NCBI GenBank assembly: GCA_016186955.1
Contig: JACPKP010000012.1
Span: forward strand, 1-35,247
Length of the DNA: 35,247 nt
Reading direction: 5' to 3'
Origin: Candidatus Daviesbacteria bacterium
GTDB lineage: Bacteria > Patescibacteriota > Microgenomatia > Daviesbacterales > UBA10151
Made by a program: the position numbers and the translations under genes. Below the pieces are notes generated by a model, which saw only the letters and a program-made list of their open reading frames with translations, ran no database searches and was not told the DNA's origin. The first letter of the stretch is position 1; each line of letters starts with the position of its first letter. Positions 25,784-33,146 of the stretch are shown in pieces.

Positions 25784-26467
25784 CGCTATATTTAAAATTT
25801 CCCGGGCGGTCAGCAAAAAATTCAAAGCTTCTTTTTTAATTAAGGACCTATTTTCAAAAGCATTGTAAAGTTCAGTATTGGTTTCATCCCGCTGTTTGAT
25901 AAGCCCGGTGCAGTCTAATATATGTCTATCTATAGTTTTTGCAAGCCCTATTCTTTTGACTTGTTCATTGTCTTTAACCATTGCCCTAACCGTTACATTG
26001 AAACTGCTGCCTTTTTGGGGGAAACAGACAACCTGCCAAAAAAATTGCTGCTCGTCTGTTAAACTAATTTCTTGTAAAAAAGTTTCATCAACTGTAATTT
26101 TTTTAGGGGTTTTATTTGGAGCAATTGACCAAACATATGTATTTTCAACCCCGGGTAAGTAAGTTTCAAGTTGCAGAAGCTGCAGTTCAGGTAGGAAATC
26201 CACAACGGATAAAGGCGCAAAGATGACACTGGCGCTCTGGGACCCTTTAAATAACTTCTCCAGTGAAAAATATGCTTTTAAACCTGATGCCCAACCATGA
26301 AGTTTGATAATTGTCTCCAGGTTAAAAGCAGATTTGTTCCTGATCAAAAATAACCCATAAGAGGGGTTTAATAAAGGTTTCTCCTGCATGCTGCTCATTG
26401 ACCTGTAGGCCAAAAAGAAAGAGGCCGCTATAACTGTAAAAAACAACCAGATCCAAAATACATCCAT
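25772..26467 (-). CDS. Membrane-anchored hypothetical protein
   Basis: A 231-residue protein starting at the ATG at 26467, one base after the LytR_C gene stop. A longer frame from 26503 would overlap that gene by 35 bases and is less likely. The N-terminus MDVFWIWLFFTVIAASFFLAY is one membrane helix, and the rest is a soluble domain with mixed strands and a helical C-terminal third (TIDRHILDCTGLIKQRD, RSLIKKEALNFLLTAREIL). No family was recognised. It is the last gene of a four-gene minus-strand envelope cluster; its 3' end overlaps the convergent TPR gene. Confidence 0.6.
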   Translation of the reverse strand: MDVFWIWLFFTVIAASFFLAYRSMSSMQEKPLLNPSYGLFLIRNKSAFNLETIIKLHGWASGLKAYFSLEKLFKGSQSASVIFAPLSVVDFLPELQLLQLETYLPGVENTYVWSIAPNKTPKKITVDETFLQEISLTDEQQFFWQVVCFPQKGSSFNVTVRAMVKDNEQVKRIGLAKTIDRHILDCTGLIKQRDETNTELYNAFENRSLIKKEALNFLLTAREILNIASLV

Positions 26468-26468
26468 A

Positions 26469-27515
26469 TTAGCGTGCGTGCCAAAATTTAAAATAGTCCT
26501 CACCCAAAACTATAGTTATCTGGGCCCGGGAATTAGTAATTTTTGCATCTGTACTGGTACATTTTTCATTTAGACAACGTGGTGCAAATATTTGGGTTAA
26601 CCTATCTTTTGTCATCCCTCCCCCATCTTGTGCCTGAGAATAAACACCTGATTGTTGTGCCTTTTCATCTGCGCTTGAGATAATCACCACATTCCCCCCC
26701 ATATTAGCAATAACCCTGGCAGCTTCTGCTGCAATACCCGGGTTATCTGTACCGTTTAACACAGCTATTGACTTGCCCTCCTCTAAAATTTTGCTGTCAG
26801 CTAAGTTTTGCCTGATGTATAAATCTAACTTAACATTGTCTACCCCCAACACCCTGGATGAGTCTTTAAGCAGCTTGCTTTCCGTAATATCTGACCGCTC
26901 CAGGTTTAAGGAAATTATCTTATCACTCCTGATTGTTGTCAAGACTTGATAGGTTTGAAAGATTTCATTTGGTGTCAGGTCAGTTTTTATATCCGGCATT
27001 ATTGTCAAAGCATAGATTGGGTTAGAATGAAAGCGTTCAATAAAAGATTGTGCTGTTTTGGGGTCTTTGGAGTTTAGAATAATAATCCCGTCAACCGGCA
27101 AACCAAGCAACTTACTAAGTGACAGTTTAAGCAGACTACCTCCTATCGGAGGATTTTCTTCCTGGCCCAGCTTATAAATACTGCCTACTTCCCACCACCC
27201 AAAATCTTTTGGCAACTGGGCATAAGCCTTGTTGGGAACAGAGAGGATGGTTGCCTTTTTCTCATTCGGGTCAATAGTAATAACCGATATCTGCTGTTCC
27301 AAAACAGCAGATAATGATACATATATTAAATTTAACGAGGATTTACCATTCCAGGAATATTGTTTTTCACTTTTTAAATTTAAAGGTTTTTGTAATGAAG
27401 TCAAAAAAGCAGTTGATTTTCCCAAAAAAACTACTAAAAATAAAATCCCTAAGGCCAGGATTGCTAATCTGGCGCTTTTTTGGGACCCTTTATGATTTTG
27501 TAAAATTTTCCGCAC
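26469..27515 (-). CDS. LytR_C-domain envelope protein with weak LCP-like region
   Basis: A 348-residue protein with an N-terminal membrane helix (about 18-38). The middle region (about 55-205) looks like a reduced LytR-CpsA-Psr (LCP) domain: it has VITIDPNEKKATILSVPNKAY and a later GLPVDGIIIL, but I do not see the conserved Arg/Asp pattern of active LCP phosphotransferases. The C-terminal part (about 247-345) matches the LytR_C domain: SIAVLNGTDNPGIAAEAARVI to ITIVLGEDYF. LCP enzymes attach polymers to peptidoglycan; here activity is doubtful. The start is GTG, supported by AAAGAGG about 9 nt upstream and by its distance of 13 nt from the preceding microprotein gene. Confidence 0.75.
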   Translation of the reverse strand: MRKILQNHKGSQKSARLAILALGILFLVVFLGKSTAFLTSLQKPLNLKSEKQYSWNGKSSLNLIYVSLSAVLEQQISVITIDPNEKKATILSVPNKAYAQLPKDFGWWEVGSIYKLGQEENPPIGGSLLKLSLSKLLGLPVDGIIILNSKDPKTAQSFIERFHSNPIYALTIMPDIKTDLTPNEIFQTYQVLTTIRSDKIISLNLERSDITESKLLKDSSRVLGVDNVKLDLYIRQNLADSKILEEGKSIAVLNGTDNPGIAAEAARVIANMGGNVVIISSADEKAQQSGVYSQAQDGGGMTKDRLTQIFAPRCLNEKCTSTDAKITNSRAQITIVLGEDYFKFWHAR

Positions 27516-27528
27516 AAACTGCCTCTTT

Positions 27529-27657
27529 TTAGTACTTATTTTTCCCTTTGGGCGCTACACTTGGGGGGATAAACACAGGTGAGGCGGAAATGGGCTTACC
27601 ACTTTCCCCTTTTTTCTTTTTCTTTTTTTCACCTGTATAAAAACTGCCAAATCCCAT
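27529..27657 (-). CDS. Lys-rich microprotein (42 aa)
   Basis: A short frame with start MGFGSFYTGEKKKKKKG, then a Gly/Ser/Pro-rich tail ending in PPSVAPKGKNKY. It lies 5 nt after the upstream microprotein and 13 nt before the LytR_C gene, so it sits within the operon at normal spacing. The uniform A-rich lysine codons could be chance low complexity, but the clean start, stop and spacing suggest a translated peptide. No family known to me; the highly basic N-terminal half could bind nucleic acid or acidic lipids. Confidence 0.45.
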   Translation of the reverse strand: MGFGSFYTGEKKKKKKGESGKPISASPVFIPPSVAPKGKNKY

Positions 27658-27662
27658 AAATT

Positions 27663-27824
27663 TTAAAAAATAATATAAAATATTATAGCAAGCGCCAGCA
27701 ACCCAATACCAGAGTAAAGTAGCAAACCTTGGGAGATCTGTATCAGGCTAAGCCCGGCCAACGCAAGCAAAATCCCCAATAAAATCAAAATTACAGCCAA
27801 AATAGTTTTTCTTAAATCTTTCAT
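27663..27824 (-). CDS. Small two-helix membrane protein (53 aa)
   Basis: Starts MKDLRKTILAVILILL and consists of two hydrophobic helices (about 7-28 and 33-53) separated by SLIQISQG. The ATG at 27824 lies 8 nt after a -10 box whose -35 is TTGACA at 17-nt spacing. It is the first gene of the envelope cluster that continues with the 42-residue peptide and the LytR_C protein. Too short for family assignment, but promoter, composition and spacing all support it. Confidence 0.6.
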   Translation of the reverse strand: MKDLRKTILAVILILLGILLALAGLSLIQISQGLLLYSGIGLLALAIIFYIIF

Positions 27825-27829
27825 ATAAT

Positions 27830-27861
27830 ATTATAGTAGAGGTTAAACTGTAGGCTGTCAA
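27830..27861 (-). promoter_or_regulatory. Promoter of the envelope cluster
   Basis: Minus strand TTGACA (27856-27861) with TACTAT (27833-27838) at 17-nt spacing; an overlapping TATAAT (27830-27835) lies 20 nt from the -35. Either box predicts transcription starting at or next to the ATG at 27824. The -35 begins just beyond the antiporter stop codon. Confidence 0.7.
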
Positions 27862-27864
27862 TGC

Positions 27865-29544
27865 CTATTCCAACCCTTTAAAATGGATATTGGGCCAAGT
27901 TTGTTGGAGCTGCTCTACCAGGAATTTGCCAGAAACAATTTCCGGCAGGATGATATAATCAGCGCCCAGTGTCTTAAGCGCTGCTGCGTGTTCATGGTCT
28001 AAAGCCCTCACCACAATTTTGCCTCTCACCTTCCTTTTTCGACATTCTTCCAAAAGCATCTCATTGTCCTCCATATCAATCGCCGTAGAAATTATCAACT
28101 TAGCGCCGTTTAACTGTAAGCTCTCTAAAACATCAGGGTCGCCAATATCTCCATATACAACATTCATCTCCTCCTCTCTTAATTGTTCAACGATATGAGG
28201 GTTAAAATCCATCACCAAAAACGGTATATGCCATTTTTGCAGAAATCTGACGATAGGCCCACCCAATCTGTGCGCACCTATTATCACAACGTGATCCTGC
28301 ATCTCACTCTCAACTTTTGATTCAAGAAAGTGGACTTTGTTTGAGTGCTCAAAAAAGGGTAACAACGGGGATAGCAGATTATAAATCCGACGGGAATATG
28401 CTATGAGCACAGAAGAGGCGATAACCGATATCACTGCGACCGCCGCCATAACAGAAAGGGCAACTGTGGAAACAGCGCCTATTTTAAGCCCCACAAGCAG
28501 AATAACTAAGGAAAATTCTGAAATTTGAGATAAATGCAACGCTGTCTGGAACATAGTATGCTTCCTAAACCCAAACATCCCGAGTATCAGAAGAGAGATA
28601 AACGGTTTTACAAATAAAGCATAGGCGCTAAATGCGAGTATGGCCGGCCAGGCTGAAAGAAGATCGGTCAGTTTTGCCTGTGTGCCTAGATATACAAAAA
28701 ACAGTGTCACAAAAAAATCACGCAGAGGTCTGATCTTGCTTTGTATTTGCAGGTGGTACGGCGACGACGCCAACCCTATTCCCGCGAGGAACGCTCCAAT
28801 CACTACCGAAAAACCGCTTAGTGTTGCTATTGTGGTAAATAAAAAACACCAGGTTATTGCTGTTAAAAAAAGCAGTTCAGTATTTTTTGCCACAGCATCA
28901 AAGATCTTTTCCAACACATATTTTGAAAGTACAAATGTTAAAAAGAAAAGCAGCAATGCTTTGAAAACGAGGATCAAAAGCGGCAGTGATTGTTGAAGAC
29001 CCAGGTGTAAAAATGAGCTGCTAACCGATATCCCCATTAGAACCAATATCGCAACCAGGTCTTCCAGAAGGAGGATACCCAGGGAAAGCTTGCCGTATAA
29101 AGAGGTAAGATCCCGCTTCTCAAGAAGCAATTTGATCACTACCAGGGTCGACGAAAAAGCCAAACCTATTCCTAAATAGAAACTTTCAACTTGGTTGAAA
29201 CCTAAATAACCAGCTATAGCGTATCCTGCTAGTGTAGAAATAATGGTCTGGCCCAAAGATGTCATGATAATTGGTTTGCCAAGACTTCTTATCTCCCGTA
29301 GATCTAGTTCCATACCTATCAAAAACAATACAAAAGCTATGCCAAGCTCCGGTAAAAAATTAAATATCCAAAGACTGTGCAAATCTATCGGGTTGCTTTG
29401 AAATGCCACCAGCGCCAAACCAGACAATGTAACTCCTGAGACCAGATAGGCTATGACCAAAGGCAACCTCAGCCTGTACATAACAAAACCGAAGAATGAA
29501 GCCAGTGATAGAACTAACGCAAATTGCAAAAAGATATTTTCCAT
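27865..29544 (-). CDS. Kef-type cation/proton antiporter with RCK domain
   Basis: A 559-residue CPA2-family membrane protein. About 12-13 membrane helices fill residues 1-385, with ELGIAFVLFLIGMELD, SSTLVVIKLL and an ED pair (E161, D162) in LGILLLEDLVAILVL at the position of the ion-binding pair of this family. A cytoplasmic TrkA-N/RCK domain follows (about 416-535): HVVIIGAHRLGG, VMDFNPHIVEQL, VVYGDIGDPDVL. Its nucleotide loop reads GAHRLGG instead of the usual GxGxxG, with His and Leu in place of the first spacer glycine context. It probably exchanges K+ or Na+ for protons. The start overlaps the pseudouridine synthase stop as TAATG. Confidence 0.9.
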   Translation of the reverse strand: MENIFLQFALVLSLASFFGFVMYRLRLPLVIAYLVSGVTLSGLALVAFQSNPIDLHSLWIFNFLPELGIAFVLFLIGMELDLREIRSLGKPIIMTSLGQTIISTLAGYAIAGYLGFNQVESFYLGIGLAFSSTLVVIKLLLEKRDLTSLYGKLSLGILLLEDLVAILVLMGISVSSSFLHLGLQQSLPLLILVFKALLLFFLTFVLSKYVLEKIFDAVAKNTELLFLTAITWCFLFTTIATLSGFSVVIGAFLAGIGLASSPYHLQIQSKIRPLRDFFVTLFFVYLGTQAKLTDLLSAWPAILAFSAYALFVKPFISLLILGMFGFRKHTMFQTALHLSQISEFSLVILLVGLKIGAVSTVALSVMAAVAVISVIASSVLIAYSRRIYNLLSPLLPFFEHSNKVHFLESKVESEMQDHVVIIGAHRLGGPIVRFLQKWHIPFLVMDFNPHIVEQLREEEMNVVYGDIGDPDVLESLQLNGAKLIISTAIDMEDNEMLLEECRKRKVRGKIVVRALDHEHAAALKTLGADYIILPEIVSGKFLVEQLQQTWPNIHFKGLE

Positions 29545-30350
29545 TAAGAATTTATAATATGTAACTTACCTAACGCTTCTTGTAAATCATGAGGTAAATC
29601 ACTTTTAAATTCAATCCATATACCATTTACGGGATGCTTAAAACCTATTTCGCCGGCATGTAAAAATTGTCTCGGGCACCATCTTTTGTCTAACCTGACA
29701 ATTTTTCTACCCCCATACTTTTCATCGGATACAACCGGATGCCCGATATACTTTAAATGTACCCTAATTTGATGAGTCCGTCCAGTTTTGGGATGACACT
29801 TAAGCAAGGAGAATTCGTTGTAGTGCATTCTTTCCAATTTCCTAGTTTGAATTTTATTTAAATCATTAAAAATTGATTGAAAATTGAGAATTGAAAACCT
29901 GTCTGCCGACAGGCAAGATTGAAAATTGCCCGCAGGTTCATATTCTGTCTCCGCTTCCTTCCCATCTGTTGAGACCTCAAATTTCTCCCTTCTTGCAGGG
30001 TTTCTTTCTATAGCGCCTACAATCACTCCGTTTTTCTCTACAAATCCATGGACAAGCGCTAAATATTCTTTTCTCACTATTCTTTCCTTGAATTGGGACT
30101 GCAACCCTTCTAGAGCTGTCTGGGTTTTTGCAACAAGTAAAAGTCCTGAAGTATCCTTATCCAATCTATGCACTATCCCCATCCTCTCCAGTTTTATCCC
30201 GCTATGATACTCTAGAGTATCATAGCGCTCCTTTAACCAACTTACCAGGGTCGGACCCTTATTTGTTGATGATTCATCAACCACCAATCCAGGGGGTTTA
30301 TCAACCACCATCAGGTACTCATCTTCAAATATTACCGGAATTTTCACCAT
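29544..30350 (-). CDS. RluD-family pseudouridine synthase with apparent in-frame insertion
   Basis: Isomerises uridine to pseudouridine in RNA, probably 23S rRNA. A 268-residue protein lacking the N-terminal S4 domain of RluC/RluD. Family motifs are DEYLMVVDKPPGLVV, GIVHRLDKDTSGLLLVAKT with catalytic D64, KEYLALVHG, KTGRTHQIRVHLKYIGHPV and FLHAGEIGF. Between ETEYEPAGNF and the YNEFSLLKCHPKTGR strand there are about 30 extra residues (about 144-173), encoded by a GC-rich palindrome plus AT-rich repeat-like DNA, all in frame. A second, perfect 28-bp palindrome lies within codons 42-50. The catalytic core seems intact, so the protein may be active. It is upstream of and coupled to the antiporter gene. 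Confidence 0.88.
   Translation of the reverse strand: MVKIPVIFEDEYLMVVDKPPGLVVDESSTNKGPTLVSWLKERYDTLEYHSGIKLERMGIVHRLDKDTSGLLLVAKTQTALEGLQSQFKERIVRKEYLALVHGFVEKNGVIVGAIERNPARREKFEVSTDGKEAETEYEPAGNFQSCLSADRFSILNFQSIFNDLNKIQTRKLERMHYNEFSLLKCHPKTGRTHQIRVHLKYIGHPVVSDEKYGGRKIVRLDKRWCPRQFLHAGEIGFKHPVNGIWIEFKSDLPHDLQEALGKLHIINS
29829..29921 (-). repeat. Repeat-derived in-frame insert in the pseudouridine synthase gene
   Basis: Contains the palindrome-like CCTGTCTGCCGACAGG (29898-29913, 6-bp stem, 4-nt loop) followed on the minus strand by TTTTCAATTCTCAATTTTC and CAATTTTTAATGATTT. Similar TTTTCAATTTTTAAT sequence occurs in the non-coding region at 24956-24970, and a related GC-rich palindrome occurs at 30414-30433. 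Confidence 0.6.
30200..30227. repeat. Perfect 28-bp palindrome inside a coding region
   Basis: Each half is 14 bp: CGCTATGATACTCT followed directly by its reverse complement, with TCTAGA at the centre and no loop spacer. It falls in codons for ERYDTLEYHS of the pseudouridine synthase. Confidence 0.95.
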
Positions 30351-30413
30351 GGGTTTATTGTAACCTATATAGGAGAAAAATTATTCTCTGATAATAGCCT
30401 GGCACATTGGAGG

Positions 30414-30433
30414 CCTGCCTGCCGGCAGGCAGG
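30414..30433. repeat. Perfect 20-bp GC-rich palindrome
   Basis: CCTGCCTGCC followed by its exact reverse complement, in the gap between the response-regulator stop and the pseudouridine synthase start. It shares CTGCCG-CAGG sequence with the 29898-29913 element. No T tract follows on the minus strand, so it is not a standard intrinsic terminator, though the hairpin could stabilise the 3' end of the message. Confidence 0.85.
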
Positions 30434-30439
30434 TGGAAA

Positions 30440-30841
30440 CTATTTTTTTGCAGATTGGAGGTAGTTGTTGATTTCCGTCAAAACCTGGTCCGGGTTAAGG
30501 GCTGATTTAATCATATAACCTGCGCAGCCCAATTCAAAACTCTGCTTTATCACAGCATCCTGGCCAAGGTTTGTCAGGGCAACAATTGGCCCGTTGGGGG
30601 ATTTTGGCGGGTTTGCCCTGTTATCCCTTAACACTTGCAACCCATCCTTTTTAGGCAGCATTATATCTAAGACGATTAGCGCATAACCTCCTTCGTGTAT
30701 CCTGTATGAGGCTGTATCTCCATCAGCAACGGTATCTACAATAAAACCTTCTGTCTGTAAAAGCTCCTGGTAAAATTCCCTTAAAAACTGGTCATCTTCA
30801 ATAATCAGGATTTTTTTACCGGCATTGCCTTGGATATCCAT
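30440..30841 (-). CDS. Single-domain response regulator
   Basis: A 133-residue receiver-only protein with no output domain. The acidic pocket is D16/D17 (LIIEDDQFL), the phospho-acceptor is D59 (LIVLDIMLPKKDG), with T90 (VALTNLG) and K112 (GYMIKSAL) completing the active site. I chose the ATG at 30841 because a TATAGT box lies 7 nt upstream of it and the receiver fold starts soon after; a TTG at 30880 would add 13 residues and overlap the kinase gene. It is the probable partner of the kinase encoded just upstream, and must act by protein contact since it carries no DNA-binding domain. Confidence 0.9.
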   Translation of the reverse strand: MDIQGNAGKKILIIEDDQFLREFYQELLQTEGFIVDTVADGDTASYRIHEGGYALIVLDIMLPKKDGLQVLRDNRANPPKSPNGPIVALTNLGQDAVIKQSFELGCAGYMIKSALNPDQVLTEINNYLQSAKK

Positions 30842-30848
30842 CTTAGAT

Positions 30849-30854
30849 ACTATA
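30849..30854 (-). promoter_or_regulatory. -10 element (TATAGT) of the response regulator gene
   Basis: TATAGT on the minus strand lies in the 28-nt gap between the kinase stop and the ATG at 30841, ending 7 nt before that ATG. This would let the regulator be transcribed separately from the kinase. Confidence 0.45.
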
Positions 30855-30869
30855 TTAAATTGTATTGCA

Positions 30870-33089
30870 CTAAATTGCAACAGGTTCTAACATTCTTGCT
30901 CCCCCATTTACTTTTTTGATAAAGTTTTGGGAATTTGCAAGGATATTATTTGTCGCTACAGGCAGGGAGAATGTAAAAATTGCACCTTTGCCTATACCAT
31001 CTGATTTAGCCCAAATTTTTCCTCCCATAAGCTCAATTAAGTTTTTACATATATAAAGCCCCAAACCAGTACCCCCTGACGCTGCTGAGGATATATAGGA
31101 ATTATCCAGACGGCTGAATTTCTTAAAAAGAGACGGTAAATCCCCTGAATCAAGACCTATTCCGGTATCCTCAATTGATGTCTCAATACTATTCCCGTCA
31201 GAAAAAAAAGACACCGTGATAATACCTGCATCCGGTGTAAACTTGATGGAGTTACCTATTAAGTTCAGTAAAACCTGGTGTACCTTATCCCGGTCGGCAA
31301 ATACTTTCGGGATGGTTGAGTAGATAATTTTAAGCAGCAGGTTTTTTTCTTTAGCCCTGACACCAACCTCCATAAAGATGTCCGAAACAAATGTCTGGAT
31401 ATTAAAAACTTCAGGTAAAATTTCTACCCTGCCCGATTCAATACGGGAAATATTTAACATATCGTTAACCAGTTTAATCAACCTTTCTGTTGAAGTAATC
31501 GTCCTGTCAAGATACTTTTTTAACCTGTCGGATAACGGAATATCTGATTTATGCAAAGCCATCCAGGCATATGAGCGTATCGCGGTCATCGGGGTCCTAA
31601 GCTCATGGGACGCTACTGAGACAAAATCATCTTTGAGCTTATCCAGCTCTTGTAATTTATCATTGGCTATGGATAAACTACTGGTAGCCTGCGCCACTTT
31701 GCCCTGCAAAATTACATTAAACCGTCTGATCTCTTCATAGCTGCGGGCATTTTGTATGGCCACTGCAACTTCAGGGGCAAGAATCTCAAGCACTCTGATA
31801 TCTTCTGGCGTATAGAGGTCTCCTGATAATTTCTCCCCTAACACCAGAAGACCAATGTCATGGCTTTCACTATATAAAGGTTCAACAACAGTCAAATCCA
31901 AGGACCTCATCAACTCTTTTCTGGCATCAGTTTCCGTCAATTCCTCCATAATAATAGTTTGCTTAGGGGACATTAAAGAAGATATTTTTTCCTCATCAAG
32001 CTCCGGGATTTTAGAATAACCCTCAGAAGCAACCTGGTAAATATACCCTTGCTCTGTTAAAATTAAAGCCCCCCTGGTAATCCTCATCTCTTTAAGCAAT
32101 TTTTGCAGGATCTGGTGGGTTAGGTCCTCCAATCTGAGTGTTGAAGACATAATCAGCGCCAGGTCGTACAACAACTTGCTTGGGTCATAATGGTTTTGAT
32201 ACAAAAATTTATCGGTTATTTTTTCCAAAATTCTGCGGATGTACTGAAAGGAAAAGGCCATGATTAAAGCAAGTATTGTAGAAACTGCAACAGTCCGTAC
32301 CTCAATTGAAGCCTTACTGAAAATAACTGAAAGGTAGGCAAAAAACAGCGCATATAAAATACCAAGCAGCCCCAAAAGGCTTGCAAAAGAAACAGTCCTT
32401 GCAACAACTAAACGGATGTCTAAAAATCTATGCTTGATTATTGCATATGAGATTGAACCTACCAAAAGAAGGGTAAATGCGGGACCGATTGCAACAAACT
32501 CTGTCAGGTGTAATACATTAACAAATATAAAATTAGTTAGGTTGGTTAATACAAAAGTTGTAATAATACCAAATAGTAAATATTTAAGCTGAGTTTTTTC
32601 CATACCCAAGGCCTGTCTGTATTTCTTGATTAAGGTAATAATTGATAGTGTAAAAAAACCTAAAATATTTGCAGCAAAAACTACCATTCCAGATCCGGAC
32701 ACAGGTGCGGGAATACCATTAGCAAAATCAACCCTTTGAAAAACCTGGTTGGAAACAACAAGAATCTGGGTAACAAAAGTAATTACAACAGTCAGTAATA
32801 CCCATTTTTTTGGCAGAATAAAATTATTATGCGGGTATGTTGCTGAGAGAAGATAGATAGTTGAAAACATCGCGCTTGTTATAACCATTACGGCTTTAAC
32901 CCAGAAGAAAATATCCTCTTTAGATTGGACTGTTACAGAAATACTATTTGCAACCGCCCATAAAGCTAAAATTACAGTAAGAAGTAGAAAAAGCCTGTGT
33001 GTTGCACTTTTGGGGTTCTTGCTAAAAGCCAACGCCCCCAGGAAAAGATTACTGACAACTACAGCAAAAGCTATAAAAAATACGGCCAC
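30870..33089 (-). CDS. Membrane histidine kinase with 7TM sensor and GAF domain
   Basis: A 739-residue sensor kinase. The N-terminal roughly 290 residues hold several membrane helices resembling the 7TM histidine-kinase sensor region, and include a KHRFLDIRLVVART linker. A GAF-like domain follows (about 305-455; GLLVLGEKLSGDLYTPED, LEILAPEVAVAIQNA), then a coiled segment, HisKA with phospho-acceptor H495 (SVASHELRTPMTAIRSY), and HATPase with an N box (LLNLIGNSIKFTP), DTGIGL and GTGLGLYICK. The start is GTG at 33089, just after an extended -10 box. The signal sensed is unknown; the partner is probably the receiver protein encoded next. Confidence 0.93.
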   Translation of the reverse strand: MAVFFIAFAVVVSNLFLGALAFSKNPKSATHRLFLLLTVILALWAVANSISVTVQSKEDIFFWVKAVMVITSAMFSTIYLLSATYPHNNFILPKKWVLLTVVITFVTQILVVSNQVFQRVDFANGIPAPVSGSGMVVFAANILGFFTLSIITLIKKYRQALGMEKTQLKYLLFGIITTFVLTNLTNFIFVNVLHLTEFVAIGPAFTLLLVGSISYAIIKHRFLDIRLVVARTVSFASLLGLLGILYALFFAYLSVIFSKASIEVRTVAVSTILALIMAFSFQYIRRILEKITDKFLYQNHYDPSKLLYDLALIMSSTLRLEDLTHQILQKLLKEMRITRGALILTEQGYIYQVASEGYSKIPELDEEKISSLMSPKQTIIMEELTETDARKELMRSLDLTVVEPLYSESHDIGLLVLGEKLSGDLYTPEDIRVLEILAPEVAVAIQNARSYEEIRRFNVILQGKVAQATSSLSIANDKLQELDKLKDDFVSVASHELRTPMTAIRSYAWMALHKSDIPLSDRLKKYLDRTITSTERLIKLVNDMLNISRIESGRVEILPEVFNIQTFVSDIFMEVGVRAKEKNLLLKIIYSTIPKVFADRDKVHQVLLNLIGNSIKFTPDAGIITVSFFSDGNSIETSIEDTGIGLDSGDLPSLFKKFSRLDNSYISSAASGGTGLGLYICKNLIELMGGKIWAKSDGIGKGAIFTFSLPVATNNILANSQNFIKKVNGGARMLEPVAI

Positions 33090-33095
33090 AGTTTA

Positions 33096-33104
33096 AATAT
33101 AACA
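33096..33104 (-). promoter_or_regulatory. Extended -10 promoter of the kinase gene
   Basis: The minus strand reads TGTTATATT (TG, one base, TATATT at 33096-33101), ending 6 nt before the GTG start at 33089. It faces away from the promoter at 33131-33136. Confidence 0.6.
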
Positions 33105-33130
33105 AAGACAACGTAAAATTTACAACGTGA

Positions 33131-33136
33131 TATACT
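33131..33136 (+). promoter_or_regulatory. -10 element (TATACT) of the nitroreductase-like gene
   Basis: TATACT ends 10 nt before the GTG start at 33147, so initiation is expected a few bases before the start codon. The region is a divergent promoter pair with the kinase gene. Confidence 0.5.
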
Positions 33137-33146
33137 ACATAAAATT

